DNA of 64,000 nt, taken from Chaetoceros tenuissimus (lineage: Eukaryota; Bacillariophyta; Thalassiosirophyceae; Chaetocerotales; Chaetocerotaceae). Position 1 is the first letter of the stretch. Each line of letters starts with the position of its first letter. Location: positions 186,001 through 250,000 of the forward strand of contig BLLK01000062.1 in the NCBI GenBank assembly GCA_021927905.1. Direction: 5' to 3'. Below, piece after piece: positions 42,107-52,500 of the stretch. The position numbers and the translations under genes are program-made. The notes under the pieces were generated by a model. The model was not told where the DNA came from and did no database searches. It worked only from the letters and a program-made list of their open reading frames with translations.

Positions 42107-43204
42107 TTATTTATCATATTCTTTTGTCACATCCTTAAATATCCGCCAACTCTCAGCAGTACCTGACGGGTGTCTTACGTTCCGATATTTTTTATGATCT
42201 AGAATAATATCGCCCATACTTTTTGCAAAGTCTACATGAGATACACTTTCATCTGTAGCCTTCTTTATGGCATTGGTGTCAACCTTTTTCCATGTCCTTT
42301 TGTGACAATCACGATGCAATGCAAAAGGCAAAGGTCCTGGGAAAATGTCAGGTGATGGAAGTGATAATCCCAATTCTTCAGCTTTATCCATCCTCACAAA
42401 GATGACATTCACTCTATTAGCAAATACTGGTGCATATCCAAACGCCCTGACAAGAGATATGACAGCTCTTGCTGATACGCCAAAGTAGCAATCACCCTTC
42501 CAGAAATGTTTTGGATCGGACTCTTCCCCCACTGGTTTAGGTAGTGTTGTCACTTCCCACTCTGGACCAAAGTTTACATTGTACTCATTGATAAGCACCC
42601 TCGGCCTGAAACCACTGAGTAAAATTTCTCTTGTTACATAAAAGTCATCCATATCACAATCAATGCTCAAAACATCCAGCTCCTTACTAACATTATATTT
42701 TTTCATCAAACTCACAATATTACTTGGAGTGAAAAATTCTTTATGAAGGGGAATTGTGTTATCTTCATTCGAGCCATCCAAAAGGTGACCATGCCATCCA
42801 TACAAATCGCGTAGTACACGTGTGTTCACTTCACTACCATCTTCGGAGCCAAACTCAAAATATTCTTTGGTACCATGACCTCCCATACAGTGCAGCGTCT
42901 GAAGGATGGCTCCGTCTTCATCATTTTGGGAGTAGAGGCGTATACCACGGACTTGATTGATGTGTTGTAGACAGTCATTGATTGGTATATCTTTTTTCCC
43001 ACTACTGATTGGAATGACTTCGTTTTCTTGGTCTTCCTTTGCAAACAATGTAAAGCTTGTCTGAAGGCTTTGAGATTCTTTATGTTTGAGTCTTTGTAGG
43101 AAGATGACAACAAGACCAGCAAAGAGGATACTGGTTAGGATCCTGTTCAATGAAAAGGACCGCCTTTTTGTATGATTGGTGGGGATTACCATGCTACCTA
43201 GCAA
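42107..43204 (-). CDS. FkbM/Star-like methyltransferase-fold type II membrane protein (365 aa, no intron)
   Basis: One hydrophobic helix (about 21-39, ILTSILFAGLVVIFL) behind a basic N-terminus marks a type II membrane protein, probably Golgi. The lumenal part contains a Rossmann-type methyltransferase pattern of the FkbM kind: SQNDEDGAILQTL, EYFEFGSEDGSEVNTRVL, YGWHGHLLDGSNED and ELDVLSIDCDMDDFYV. The FkbM family O-methylates sugars or polyketides, and animal Star-like relatives act in secretory transport. The SAM-binding Gly-rich loop (EFGSEDG) is present but variant. Substrate unknown; sugar methylation in the Golgi is an inference. The start MLGSMV could be replaced by the Met at residue 5. 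Confidence 0.7.
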   Translation of the reverse strand: MLGSMVIPTNHTKRRSFSLNRILTSILFAGLVVIFLQRLKHKESQSLQTSFTLFAKEDQENEVIPISSGKKDIPINDCLQHINQVRGIRLYSQNDEDGAILQTLHCMGGHGTKEYFEFGSEDGSEVNTRVLRDLYGWHGHLLDGSNEDNTIPLHKEFFTPSNIVSLMKKYNVSKELDVLSIDCDMDDFYVTREILLSGFRPRVLINEYNVNFGPEWEVTTLPKPVGEESDPKHFWKGDCYFGVSARAVISLVRAFGYAPVFANRVNVIFVRMDKAEELGLSLPSPDIFPGPLPFALHRDCHKRTWKKVDTNAIKKATDESVSHVDFAKSMGDIILDHKKYRNVRHPSGTAESWRIFKDVTKEYDK

Positions 43205-43517
43205 GTTGAATCAATAGTGATGATGCGATGATGCTTTTGAAGGGAAAGATGAAAGATGAGGAGATCATCGAAAAGATTTTTAAGATTAGATTTGTATGTT
43301 TTTGGTGTTCGCCTGGAGGGTTGTTAACCTAAGTATTCAGAATCGTATTGTAAATAGTAAATAGTAAATAGTGGAGACCAGGAGACACAACGATCGATGC
43401 ATCGTTCATTATTTCCGCATATCTATTCATCACAAAACGAAATCAATCAATGTATTTCAAATCCCATGCCCCACTATTTAACAGATATAAATAGAGAAAA
43501 GATATCGAGGAGGCCCA
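43205..43517. promoter_or_regulatory. Divergent promoter region with a 7-bp tandem repeat
   Basis: Three exact TAAATAG units run from 43351 to 43371 between the starts of the FkbM-like gene (minus) and PIG-C (plus). A TATAAATA string lies at 43486-43493, about 25 bp before the PIG-C start codon, which is close for a TATA box. No experimental support. Confidence 0.35.
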
Positions 43518-44609
43518 ATGGACTCTGAATCATTTTCAAAGAATGCGAGAAAAAGCTACCCAAAATTATGGCAAGAAAACGATGACATTCACACCAACAG
43601 ACCAAGCTCAAAAATGCCTACACATATCCAACCGGAATCAGAGGAATCATTTCAATGGGCAAGATCAGTACCCAATGTCGATCTCCCTTCATCAGGATTG
43701 GAGTTTGTTCAAAAGACCAATCATGATCCCTTCTTGATTCGTCTACAGGGGATACTTTCAAGATCACTTGTGGTGGCACATCAGTTTTCATTGTGTACTT
43801 TATTCTTAACAGCACATAGATGTGTCGTATGTAGGAGTGACAATGATGAATATGAAGAATATTGTGAAGAGTGTTTTGACGATGATAGAATTTTAATTGC
43901 CATTCATATATTTACATTTATATTGGTTGTAATTTCCATATCGACCATGATGGCTAGAAGACAGACGAAAGAATTGCAAACTCAACGAAAAAGAGATCGA
44001 TTGCACAATAGATCTGTAGATGCGATTTTAATTGCGGGTATACTGCGTTTGCTGTCATCTGTTTTGAGAACTTTGACTGCTTCCTATTCGTCAGATACAA
44101 TTACTGCTCTTTCGGTTTTGGGAATGATTTTTAGTTTTGTAACTGCAGATTATACGTATTTGAATGGAATATTGGTAACGGATGACAATGAGAAATCGCA
44201 TCATCACTTGTCTACAATATATACACAGAAACAGAGACCTACATTTCTAGGCGGGACGATATCCATCAATAGTGTCGTGTTCTCAGCAGCGTTGCTATCT
44301 TCTCGATTGTCATCGGAAACAACTGCATATATATTTTTCATGTGGACAGTGATATTATTTGCTTATTATCCAGAAGCAAGATTTCTAGTCAATCAGACAT
44401 CATTTGGAACATTTGTTACTTTTGTGTCCATGTTGGGAACATCTATATCGGCCATGTTTATTTTGAATAAAGGTTTTGAAACGAATATTTTTGTAGTGGT
44501 TCAAGTTTGTATTTTGGTTGTAGCTCCTATCTACAAGGCGATACTGTTGAAAAAGAAACGAAAGATATTTGGTCCTTGGGATATAGCGCATATCAAAGTG
44601 AAGCAATGA
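43518..44609 (+). CDS. GPI-anchor synthesis protein PIG-C/GPI2 (363 aa, no intron)
   Basis: Subunit of the ER enzyme complex that adds N-acetylglucosamine to phosphatidylinositol, the first step of GPI-anchor synthesis. After an N-terminal polar stretch with YPKLWQENDD come several hydrophobic helices. The hallmarks are the Gly-rich loop FLGGTISINSVVFSAALLSSRL and the C-terminal IFGPWDIAHIKVK, which matches the family's terminal GPWD motif. The loop between the first helices carries a Cys cluster (RCVVCRSDND...YCEECFDDD) that is unusual for the family. It fits with the other secretory-route gene next door, but the two are probably not co-regulated except through the shared promoter region. 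Confidence 0.88.
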   Translation: MDSESFSKNARKSYPKLWQENDDIHTNRPSSKMPTHIQPESEESFQWARSVPNVDLPSSGLEFVQKTNHDPFLIRLQGILSRSLVVAHQFSLCTLFLTAHRCVVCRSDNDEYEEYCEECFDDDRILIAIHIFTFILVVISISTMMARRQTKELQTQRKRDRLHNRSVDAILIAGILRLLSSVLRTLTASYSSDTITALSVLGMIFSFVTADYTYLNGILVTDDNEKSHHHLSTIYTQKQRPTFLGGTISINSVVFSAALLSSRLSSETTAYIFFMWTVILFAYYPEARFLVNQTSFGTFVTFVSMLGTSISAMFILNKGFETNIFVVVQVCILVVAPIYKAILLKKKRKIFGPWDIAHIKVKQ

Positions 44610-45024
44610 AGATTGGAAATCTTTAGAAATTTGCTCAGTTAAAATTGATAATGTTTAGTATAGTTTTTATAATTCACTCTTGGAATATACATGCGATGTT
44701 CATATAAATTCAAACAGTCGCTTTTTTATCATATTGAAATGTACTCTTGAATAAATAGATCTTGCTTTGTTCATATTTTTTACACCAATCTAATACATCA
44801 CCTGACCACACGTGATGCCGAATCATGCGTCTAAATGTGTCCTTTGAAGTCTTTGTAAACTTGACACTACATGCCGAACCTGCAAATGATCCAAGCTTTA
44901 AATCATTTGTTCGTTGAGATGAATCAACACTGTGGTGTAGGAATGGTGTAGAAACACTTCCCGAGTTGACATGAAACTTTTATTTTCCCAAGTTCAAGTC
45001 AAGATGAACTCTCTGCCCTTTGAT
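44610..45024. other. Convergent intergenic region, 415 bp
   Basis: Holds the 3' ends of PIG-C (plus) and the short-chain dehydrogenase gene (minus). On the minus strand 44700-44970 reads open for about 88 codons without a useful start; see the rejected list. Confidence 0.35.
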
Positions 45025-46380
45025 TTAAGATGAAGAATCTAGGGTAAAGACGTTCCGAAATACTTTTCCCTGGAGATCAGCATCCTCTTGACATCTGCAA
45101 CATCGAGGAGGTGACTTCGCCATACAATCTGCGTAATAAAATGGTTTTAAAATACCCACTTTGCAATCCTTTGTACCCATCACTGGCCATCCATAATCCA
45201 AATGTTCTTCTGGGGCGAGTAAACAAAATAGTATTGTCGCTGTCCCCTCATCTACTGTCCGCACTAATGGGGCAAATATCAAGTATGTGAACATTCTAGC
45301 CCAAGTATTCAAATGCCTTGAAATTTGTGTCTTCACAAGTCCTGGCTCTACAGCAAATGCCCTCCGTAGGTCGATTGGGGTCTTTGTGGATTCATTAGAA
45401 CGAGAAAATCTCAGATTAAGCTCGTGTGCATGCAATCCCTGGCAAGCCTTGCTAAGTGCATAATCCCAGTCGGAGCCTCCTCCATCCACTGGTGGGAATA
45501 CCCTACCATCTTTTCGTGTACCATTCCATATCATTTTCATAGTCTCCGAGGCTACATTCACAACCCGAAAGTCTGTCGTTGTATGCGGCAGAATCAACTC
45601 TGTCAGTAATGCAGGCGATAGTGTATTGGTTTGGAATGTAATTTGATACCCGTCACATGTCGTACCGGGAAGAGAATACACTCCAGCATTATTGATTAAA
45701 CCGTGGATCGGTACCCCAAGTTGGCTACTCTTGGCAATTACAGAGTTTGCAAATGATTTGACAGATTCAAAGCTCGTGAGATCCAAACAGATGCATTCTA
45801 CACGATTAATACTTGACTTCTTGGAATTTGCATCTGCAGTAGAATTTCTGAGTTCGTTTGCCACCTTATCTCCCAAAGAAACATTGCGACAACCCAAAAT
45901 AATATATGTATTTGGAAGAGAAGCCAAGTGTCTCGCCGTTTGCAATCCTAACCCAGATGTGGCACCCGTAACGACATACAGCAACAAAGGCTCCTTTTCT
46001 TGACCTACACCGTCTGCCGTTGTCGGAGAACTTTGGTGCTGCTTACAACCATACATGGATACAACCTGCATCCCCGTTGCTTTCGAGTTACCTCGAAGGG
46101 AGGTGATATATTCATGTATGTGAGAAGGATGTGATGATCGAAGATATCTTTGCTGCCGACGCCGCATCAGGACGAGCGAGAATGCAGTCACCGCCGCTGC
46201 GCCGAGGCCTGCCACGACTGTTGCTGATAAGTTCGATCCATTCTTTGCAGAAAGTAACTTTGCCATTTTCATGTGTATTATATTGTAGATGAAATGAAGA
46301 GAAGACAACAATAAAAAAGGCAGTGAAAAAATCCAAGATCTTTGGAAGAAGCGAACACTAGAACTATCTCCGACTGTCAA
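45025..46380 (-). CDS. Short-chain dehydrogenase/reductase, membrane-anchored (451 aa, no intron)
   Basis: Classical SDR with the cofactor turn VTGATSGLGLQTARHL, an acid/basic pocket after ILGCRN that suggests NADP(H), NNAGVYS, catalytic Ser in NVASETM and the YALSK motif (Tyr and Lys). The layout resembles retinol-dehydrogenase or protochlorophyllide-reductase-like SDRs acting on lipids or pigments; the substrate is unknown. There are two hydrophobic stretches ahead of the domain. If translation starts at the Met at 46266 (MAKLLSAKNGS...), only the second remains, as a membrane anchor followed by RRRQQR. The C-terminus has a Cys-rich segment (SPPRCCRCQEDADLQ) not typical of SDRs. Start assignment is uncertain. 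Confidence 0.82.
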   Translation of the reverse strand: MTVGDSSSVRFFQRSWIFSLPFLLLSSLHFIYNIIHMKMAKLLSAKNGSNLSATVVAGLGAAAVTAFSLVLMRRRQQRYLRSSHPSHIHEYITSLRGNSKATGMQVVSMYGCKQHQSSPTTADGVGQEKEPLLLYVVTGATSGLGLQTARHLASLPNTYIILGCRNVSLGDKVANELRNSTADANSKKSSINRVECICLDLTSFESVKSFANSVIAKSSQLGVPIHGLINNAGVYSLPGTTCDGYQITFQTNTLSPALLTELILPHTTTDFRVVNVASETMKMIWNGTRKDGRVFPPVDGGGSDWDYALSKACQGLHAHELNLRFSRSNESTKTPIDLRRAFAVEPGLVKTQISRHLNTWARMFTYLIFAPLVRTVDEGTATILFCLLAPEEHLDYGWPVMGTKDCKVGILKPFYYADCMAKSPPRCCRCQEDADLQGKVFRNVFTLDSSS

Positions 46381-46554
46381 ATAGGTAAGACTGGCTCAGT
46401 TTTAGACCTTCCCCGTCTGCTTGGTATTTCGCTGAAGAACAAATCCAACTTCAACACACTCCAACATTGTGCGTGTGTGCCCTTCATTATTTCGCTTCAC
46501 ATGATGATTAATATCCATCATACGAAGCTCTGTAACATATATCTTTAACATAAA

Positions 46555-49500
46555 ATGAGCAATGAAATGGATGTTCTGCATCACATCTATTGGTTTGATG
46601 GGGAGGAGTTACCCTCGGAGCAAAGCAAAGATGCTTGCAAGGAAATAGCAAATCTATTTTCAGAATTTGGAAAACATATGGTAAGATATGCAATGATGAA
46701 CATACCATGTGTTTCTCGACAATAACCAACTGACCTTTTCTTGCAATTCATCAGATGAACAACGAAGATGAAAATAAAACTGATTTCAATTCAAATCACT
46801 TTGAAAAGCTTTCTGAATTCTTAACTGGGGTGAAGAGTGAAGATGAGATCCGATGGTTTCCAGAATATGGTTGTGTATTATTGATCAACAATGACGAAAA
46901 CTTACAACGTCATGATAGTCTATATTTTACACTTTTGGGTTTAGATTCATTTGAGCGGGTTGTGCATTCTAATGGAGAAAAGTTTGAATTTACAGCTAGA
47001 GCAAAGAGTTACATGACAGATATGATTGGACCCATCTCTAGATCGAAACGAGATTCTTTCTTTGTAAAGTTTAGGGATATATTTGATAGTGCATCTAGGA
47101 TCAAAGGTGCAGAAAGAAGTTCCAGAGGAAATAGACAAGGGCATCAGAAAACACCAGCCTTTATAAAGGCTTTGCTTTTGCAAGCACTTGGTTGTAATTG
47201 TTCTGCGAAGGACTGTAAGTGTGGACAAAGTGTTTTACCAGAGGGTGGTTGTACAGACGTAGGTCTACATACTGGTGGAAGAGCAAGATGTACAGAATAT
47301 GAACTTGTGAAATCAGTTTGCGAATGGAAACTGAAAATGATGTATTTAAATGATTGCCAAACTTCGTCTTGGTGTCATGAACCGTCGTTCGATCTTGTAA
47401 TGATGTATTTTGATACATATATCCTTGAGACAACTATTCGTTCTGCAGAAAAAGAATTTTGTTTTTCTTGCGAAGGAGTTCCGCAAAGATGTGCGAAATT
47501 ATGGAAAATCCAAGAAGCACTATGTTGTAGAAGCGCTTTTCTAGCAGATCATGGATACACTGTAGATTCCCATTTATTGAAAGTGAAGAGTTTAAAGGAA
47601 AGAATATACAAGTTGTTCGGTAAAGTGCAAGACATGCATAAAATGCAGAATAACATTTCATTTCGCTTACCGTCATTTGAATGCTTCCAGTCTCCTCGCA
47701 TTGTACCGGCAGAATTAGATAGAACAGAAACGGATCGAAAGGAAACGTCGGAAAATACACTTGATGCAAGAGCTATAGAATATGTGCCAAGTTTTGACTT
47801 TCGGAACTACAGTATTAGTTCAGCACATAAATGGGCGCTTCACACCAAAACCTGGCACGAAACAATAATATCCTTACAAGCATTTATGTCTGAAATGGAA
47901 AGAATATTTTGGAAACTTGAAAAATACCTTGATAAACCGCTGGAAGACAAGGAGGACATTGTTCGGCTCAGCGAAATACTGGATATTTATCGTGATTATG
48001 TGGAGAAACTTCTAAAGATGTCCAAATTTGCAAAGACTCGAACTGTTCAGTTTCGGAGCATTGAACTACTTGCCACATGGCTCGTATATTGTGTCATATT
48101 CAATGGAGTTAGAGGTCATTATCCAACTGTAATGCTCCGTGAGTTTGGTGTGGCTCTAAGATATCAAGACCTACGTCACCTTGTCCTTCAAAATGAGAAG
48201 CACGGTAAAGTACTATTGAAAATAGTATCTTTTCTAAAGAGAAATTATAGGAAGGATGCAGAAATCTTTTCAATTCGCAAGGATCAAAATTGGAGTTCTG
48301 CAACGTTCAAAATGGGAACAATATACGCAAATAAATTCTTGAAGTTAATTTATAAGAAAGAGAAAGACTTGGCCGACTCCAGGGTTGGTCGGCACTGGGA
48401 GGAAGTACAGAAAAAGCAAAAATTATCAAAACAATTAAGGTCTGAGCTAGAAAATCTACAGAAGAATTTAGAAAATGAAAATTATGAGTGGAATACAGCT
48501 TTGACTGAGTGTCATAAAGCACGTAATGAGTGGAAGAATTCGCATTGCTCTTGTAGTACATGGTATTATGATAAATTTTGTAGTATTTGCGAAGATCCAT
48601 ACAATACTATGAAAAATGCAGAAAGAATTTCTGATGCAAAGAAGGCAAAAAGAGAGAGGACCAAATCTGAAATGAGCTCAAAACAAAATGAAATCGACAA
48701 AGTAGAATCTCCCCCAGATCCTGTGATTCAACCATTACCACAAGATGAATACAGATCTATGGCCGTCCTGTTCTTTCTACATATGCCTGAGGAATTTGCG
48801 ATTCTTGCAAATATCAGTTTTATTTCCCAGCAGCTACTCGTGCCTAAACCTCGGCAATTGAAATACTATAAAGGAGGTTCATTTTCAGAGGCCGATGTAT
48901 TAGAACAAATGAAAGTGAATAAAAACTATATTCCTTGGTTTGACCATTACAATAAGTACCAGACCGGTGAGAAAAACGCTAATGCCACCTCATTGGTTGA
49001 AATATCGATGAAGAAAGAAGTAAAAAGAAAAAGAAGTATTGGATCAAGTAGTGTTTTGGATTACTCGACTGAAATGGATGGTGTCTTTTATCCCGACGAT
49101 AACGACATACGCCTTGCATGGTTTGGAGGTAAACTTTCGAGTGATAAAATGGATGCTCGTATTGAATTCAATCCATTCAAAATTTCATCTGAATACAGTG
49201 GTGAGTTTCGTCTTTTGTTCTCAAAACCTAAGCGTAAGCGACAAAACTGACCAGATTTTTACACATGATTTAATGCTCTTTTTGCTTTCAAAGCTGCTTA
49301 TTTTACGCAAGACTTGCCAAAGTGTGTGAAAGAGTTGCAATGGTGCATGTATCCTACCAACGAAAATGACATAGTAGATAGAGGTAACAAACCTTACGCA
49401 TCCCAAGACTTGAAACCTACTTGGCTAGATAGGGAAGGCTTCTTACATTTCGCAAGAATTCGAGAAAATCCAAACATGATGCTTCATAAGCTTTGTCTTG

Positions 49501-52500
49501 CCTTGAAGGCCGAATCTTTACCACTGCAACATGAGTGTGTGCAAGTTCTGGTTGCTCAATCGACTTTCCAAGTAGGAAATATTAGTTCTTCTGTTGATGA
49601 TAATTGTACCATTTTTGAATGGAAAAGAGATTTTGAGAACATTCGGAAAGTTTGTATTGCTGAAATCACTTCTGTCATCGAAAAATATGCAGAATCACCT
49701 AGTCTTTATGCAGCATTTCCATTCCTAGCTGAAATTTTTAGTTTTCTTCTGAATTTTAGTTATGGAGAAGAGAGAGCAGAAGACGAGGAAGGAAGTGAAG
49801 AAGATGATGATCAGTTCTTTTCGGAGAACGAAGACACATCTTGTGTTCTTAGCTCTTCGGCAATATCTTGGGCTTCTGCATGTGATGATGATATTTCCGA
49901 GGCAGATCCTGAGCATATTTCTTCAATTCGATCAAGACAAGTCATTTATTTTCGAACGGCAGTGCTGTCTCTAGCTCAAAAAAGACATCTCACAGATATG
50001 GACTCAGAGTCTATCCTCAATTGTATCGTGAGAGCAAGGAACGCATTTGTGGAGGAAAAGGACGATGTAGAGATCAGAAATAAATTGTACTTTCTATGTT
50101 TAAATACACTTTGTGAGAATGAGCAATATTCACGGAATATTTCTAAGCACAAAAGCATGTTGACTAATGCCTTGAGAATGGTCATTGCATCAGCTCCAGC
50201 AAAACTAAACTGGAATATGGTCACAAATAGTAGTGAGCAATTCAAATCCAATTACGTCTTCGTAGCGTATTCGCATGGACATCAATATGTTATTAATATT
50301 GTGACCGGAACAGTCCTCGTGGATGGAATGCCCCCAACCATTCTACCTCAACACATTACAGAAGACAAAAGATACAAAAGAATTTTTGGAAATAATATTT
50401 TTGAGATTGTAAATAGAGATGAGTGGATGGAAACTCGTCAACCTGTCCATGGTAAACTTTACCGATTTAGAAGCACATCAGATGACCTCTTACTTATCGA
50501 GGAATCCTCTGATATGAAAAAAGTGACCAGAGCTGACATTTGGGAAGACCCTCTGGAACTTTTACATGTTAGTGATATCGAGCACTGGGGCAAAGATCTA
50601 CCAAAGAAGTTGAAAGTCTCTTACTCTCATTGGTTTTCGCGCAAGGGTAATATTGCATACTTTAGGGGTATTGATTTTCGAGAAAGAGACATTTACTTTA
50701 CTCATAACATGCAGTATTGCGAGAATAATCCAAGGGGGATCATCAACAAAGTCAGAACCCAAAAAGATAGACTAGTGATGCACCAATCTACAATTTTGAA
50801 TATTTTTGAACGTGTCGAAAGCAAAGAAGTGATACACTCTTACCTTTGCACGGATGAAGTTTCAGGCGAGAAATGTTTTCGCGTTGAACTTTTTCGACTT
50901 GGTCTTACCTTTTCTCTGGTGAAAGGGGAGGGTGTTTTCAAATGCCATGAAGTGGTTGGCTACCAACTCGCATCAATCCAACACCTTGAAGTTATTCCCT
51001 CTGGATTCAGCAACTACCTTTTATTAGAAAATTCGGAGGACAAATCACTACAAAGAATAATTGTTCCTTTTGGGAGAATTGATAGGATTTCGGAGAAAGG
51101 ACAAGTTGTAATAAATACACTTTCGCGTGATCTCAAAGTGGCTGCTGAAGATGTGGATAAGGAGATTCATGTTTTTCAATATGATGTTCACCCTCGACTC
51201 CATACTATTATGTCCAGTTCAATATGCGGACGACTCTTTCTAGCATGCATTTTTGCAGCTAGTATGTACGAATTACCATACAAAGCATTAGCGATGACAG
51301 AAGAAGAACAAGCCATGACATTGCTTCGCGAGTGTCATTTGAATAGGCCTATGGACAGTACAGAAATTCAAGTACTCCAAAATTTCACAACTTTATGCAA
51401 AGGAAAATCTGCGTCGCTTCTTCTCTTAGCTCATGATCTGAACATAAGTGCGCAGGAGTTCAAATTTCTTCATCCCTCATCCTACAACACAGATATTTCA
51501 CTCGAGTTGCAACGACATGATGTGTGCAATTCAATATCCGTATATTTGAACAATGCAAAAGGAACTAGTAAGAGATTACAACTATCATCAAGCGAGTCCA
51601 AAAGAATATTGGGTTCCCCACATTCTCCAATATTTGTGAAAAAGTCTTGTATATTAAATTCTGCGTCCATTGCAAAGACTCCTCCTTTATCCGAGAAAAT
51701 AGTACTAAATGTCGAATCAAAAATTCAAGACATTCGGAAAAGTGCAACCCTTAGGAACTTCAAAAAACGACCATTTCCTATCATTACTGAGGCGAAAACA
51801 GAGTTGGAAGAAATTATATATGAAGATTTGTCCAAAAGCTGGGATATTTATAGTAAGAGGAAAGAATACCGTCCTTATGACATAGGCAAATCACTTGCAA
51901 AACTGACTTCTTTGGCACAAGAAGTCTTTAGTGATGTGAAGAAAATAGAAACTTACATAATAGATGTCCTGGTTTCCGACTGCAAGTCTGTATCAAATGG
52001 ATATAGACGTTTGATGAATAATATTCCAACCATCACAAAGGCAGATATGATGAAAATTGCATGTGACCGTGATTTGGCTTTGGTATTCAATCCAATCTTG
52101 AGCGGTAATGACGTGAAGAAGATTCATAAGATGATACTACTTTGGCTTGAACTTTGTGTCCTTCAAGATAAATGCGAATGGCTAATAAAGTGTGCCTCTG
52201 ACAAAAGCAGATATCACGATTTTTTTGTTGAAATTTCTTCGATACGGACTTGGAAAACCTACAAGCATCCATATTGGCTAGTTTTTGAGGCTGAACAAGG
52301 CATTCGGATTCGTCCTGAACAATATGAAATTGCAAATTATTTGATCCACAATAACGGTTCAATTGTTCAGTTGAATTGTGGCCAAGGAAAGACTAGAGTG
52401 ATTCTTCCAATGCTTGTTCTCTATTTTGCACATCAAGGGAAGTTTGACAGAATACCACGACTTCACATATTGAATACCTTGTTAGGGGAATTCTGCGAAT

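Noticed and set aside
44700-44970. Minus-strand stretch open for about 88 codons between PIG-C and the dehydrogenase
   Set aside because: No usable start codon, no splice join found, and an open run of this length is expected by chance several times in a window of this size.
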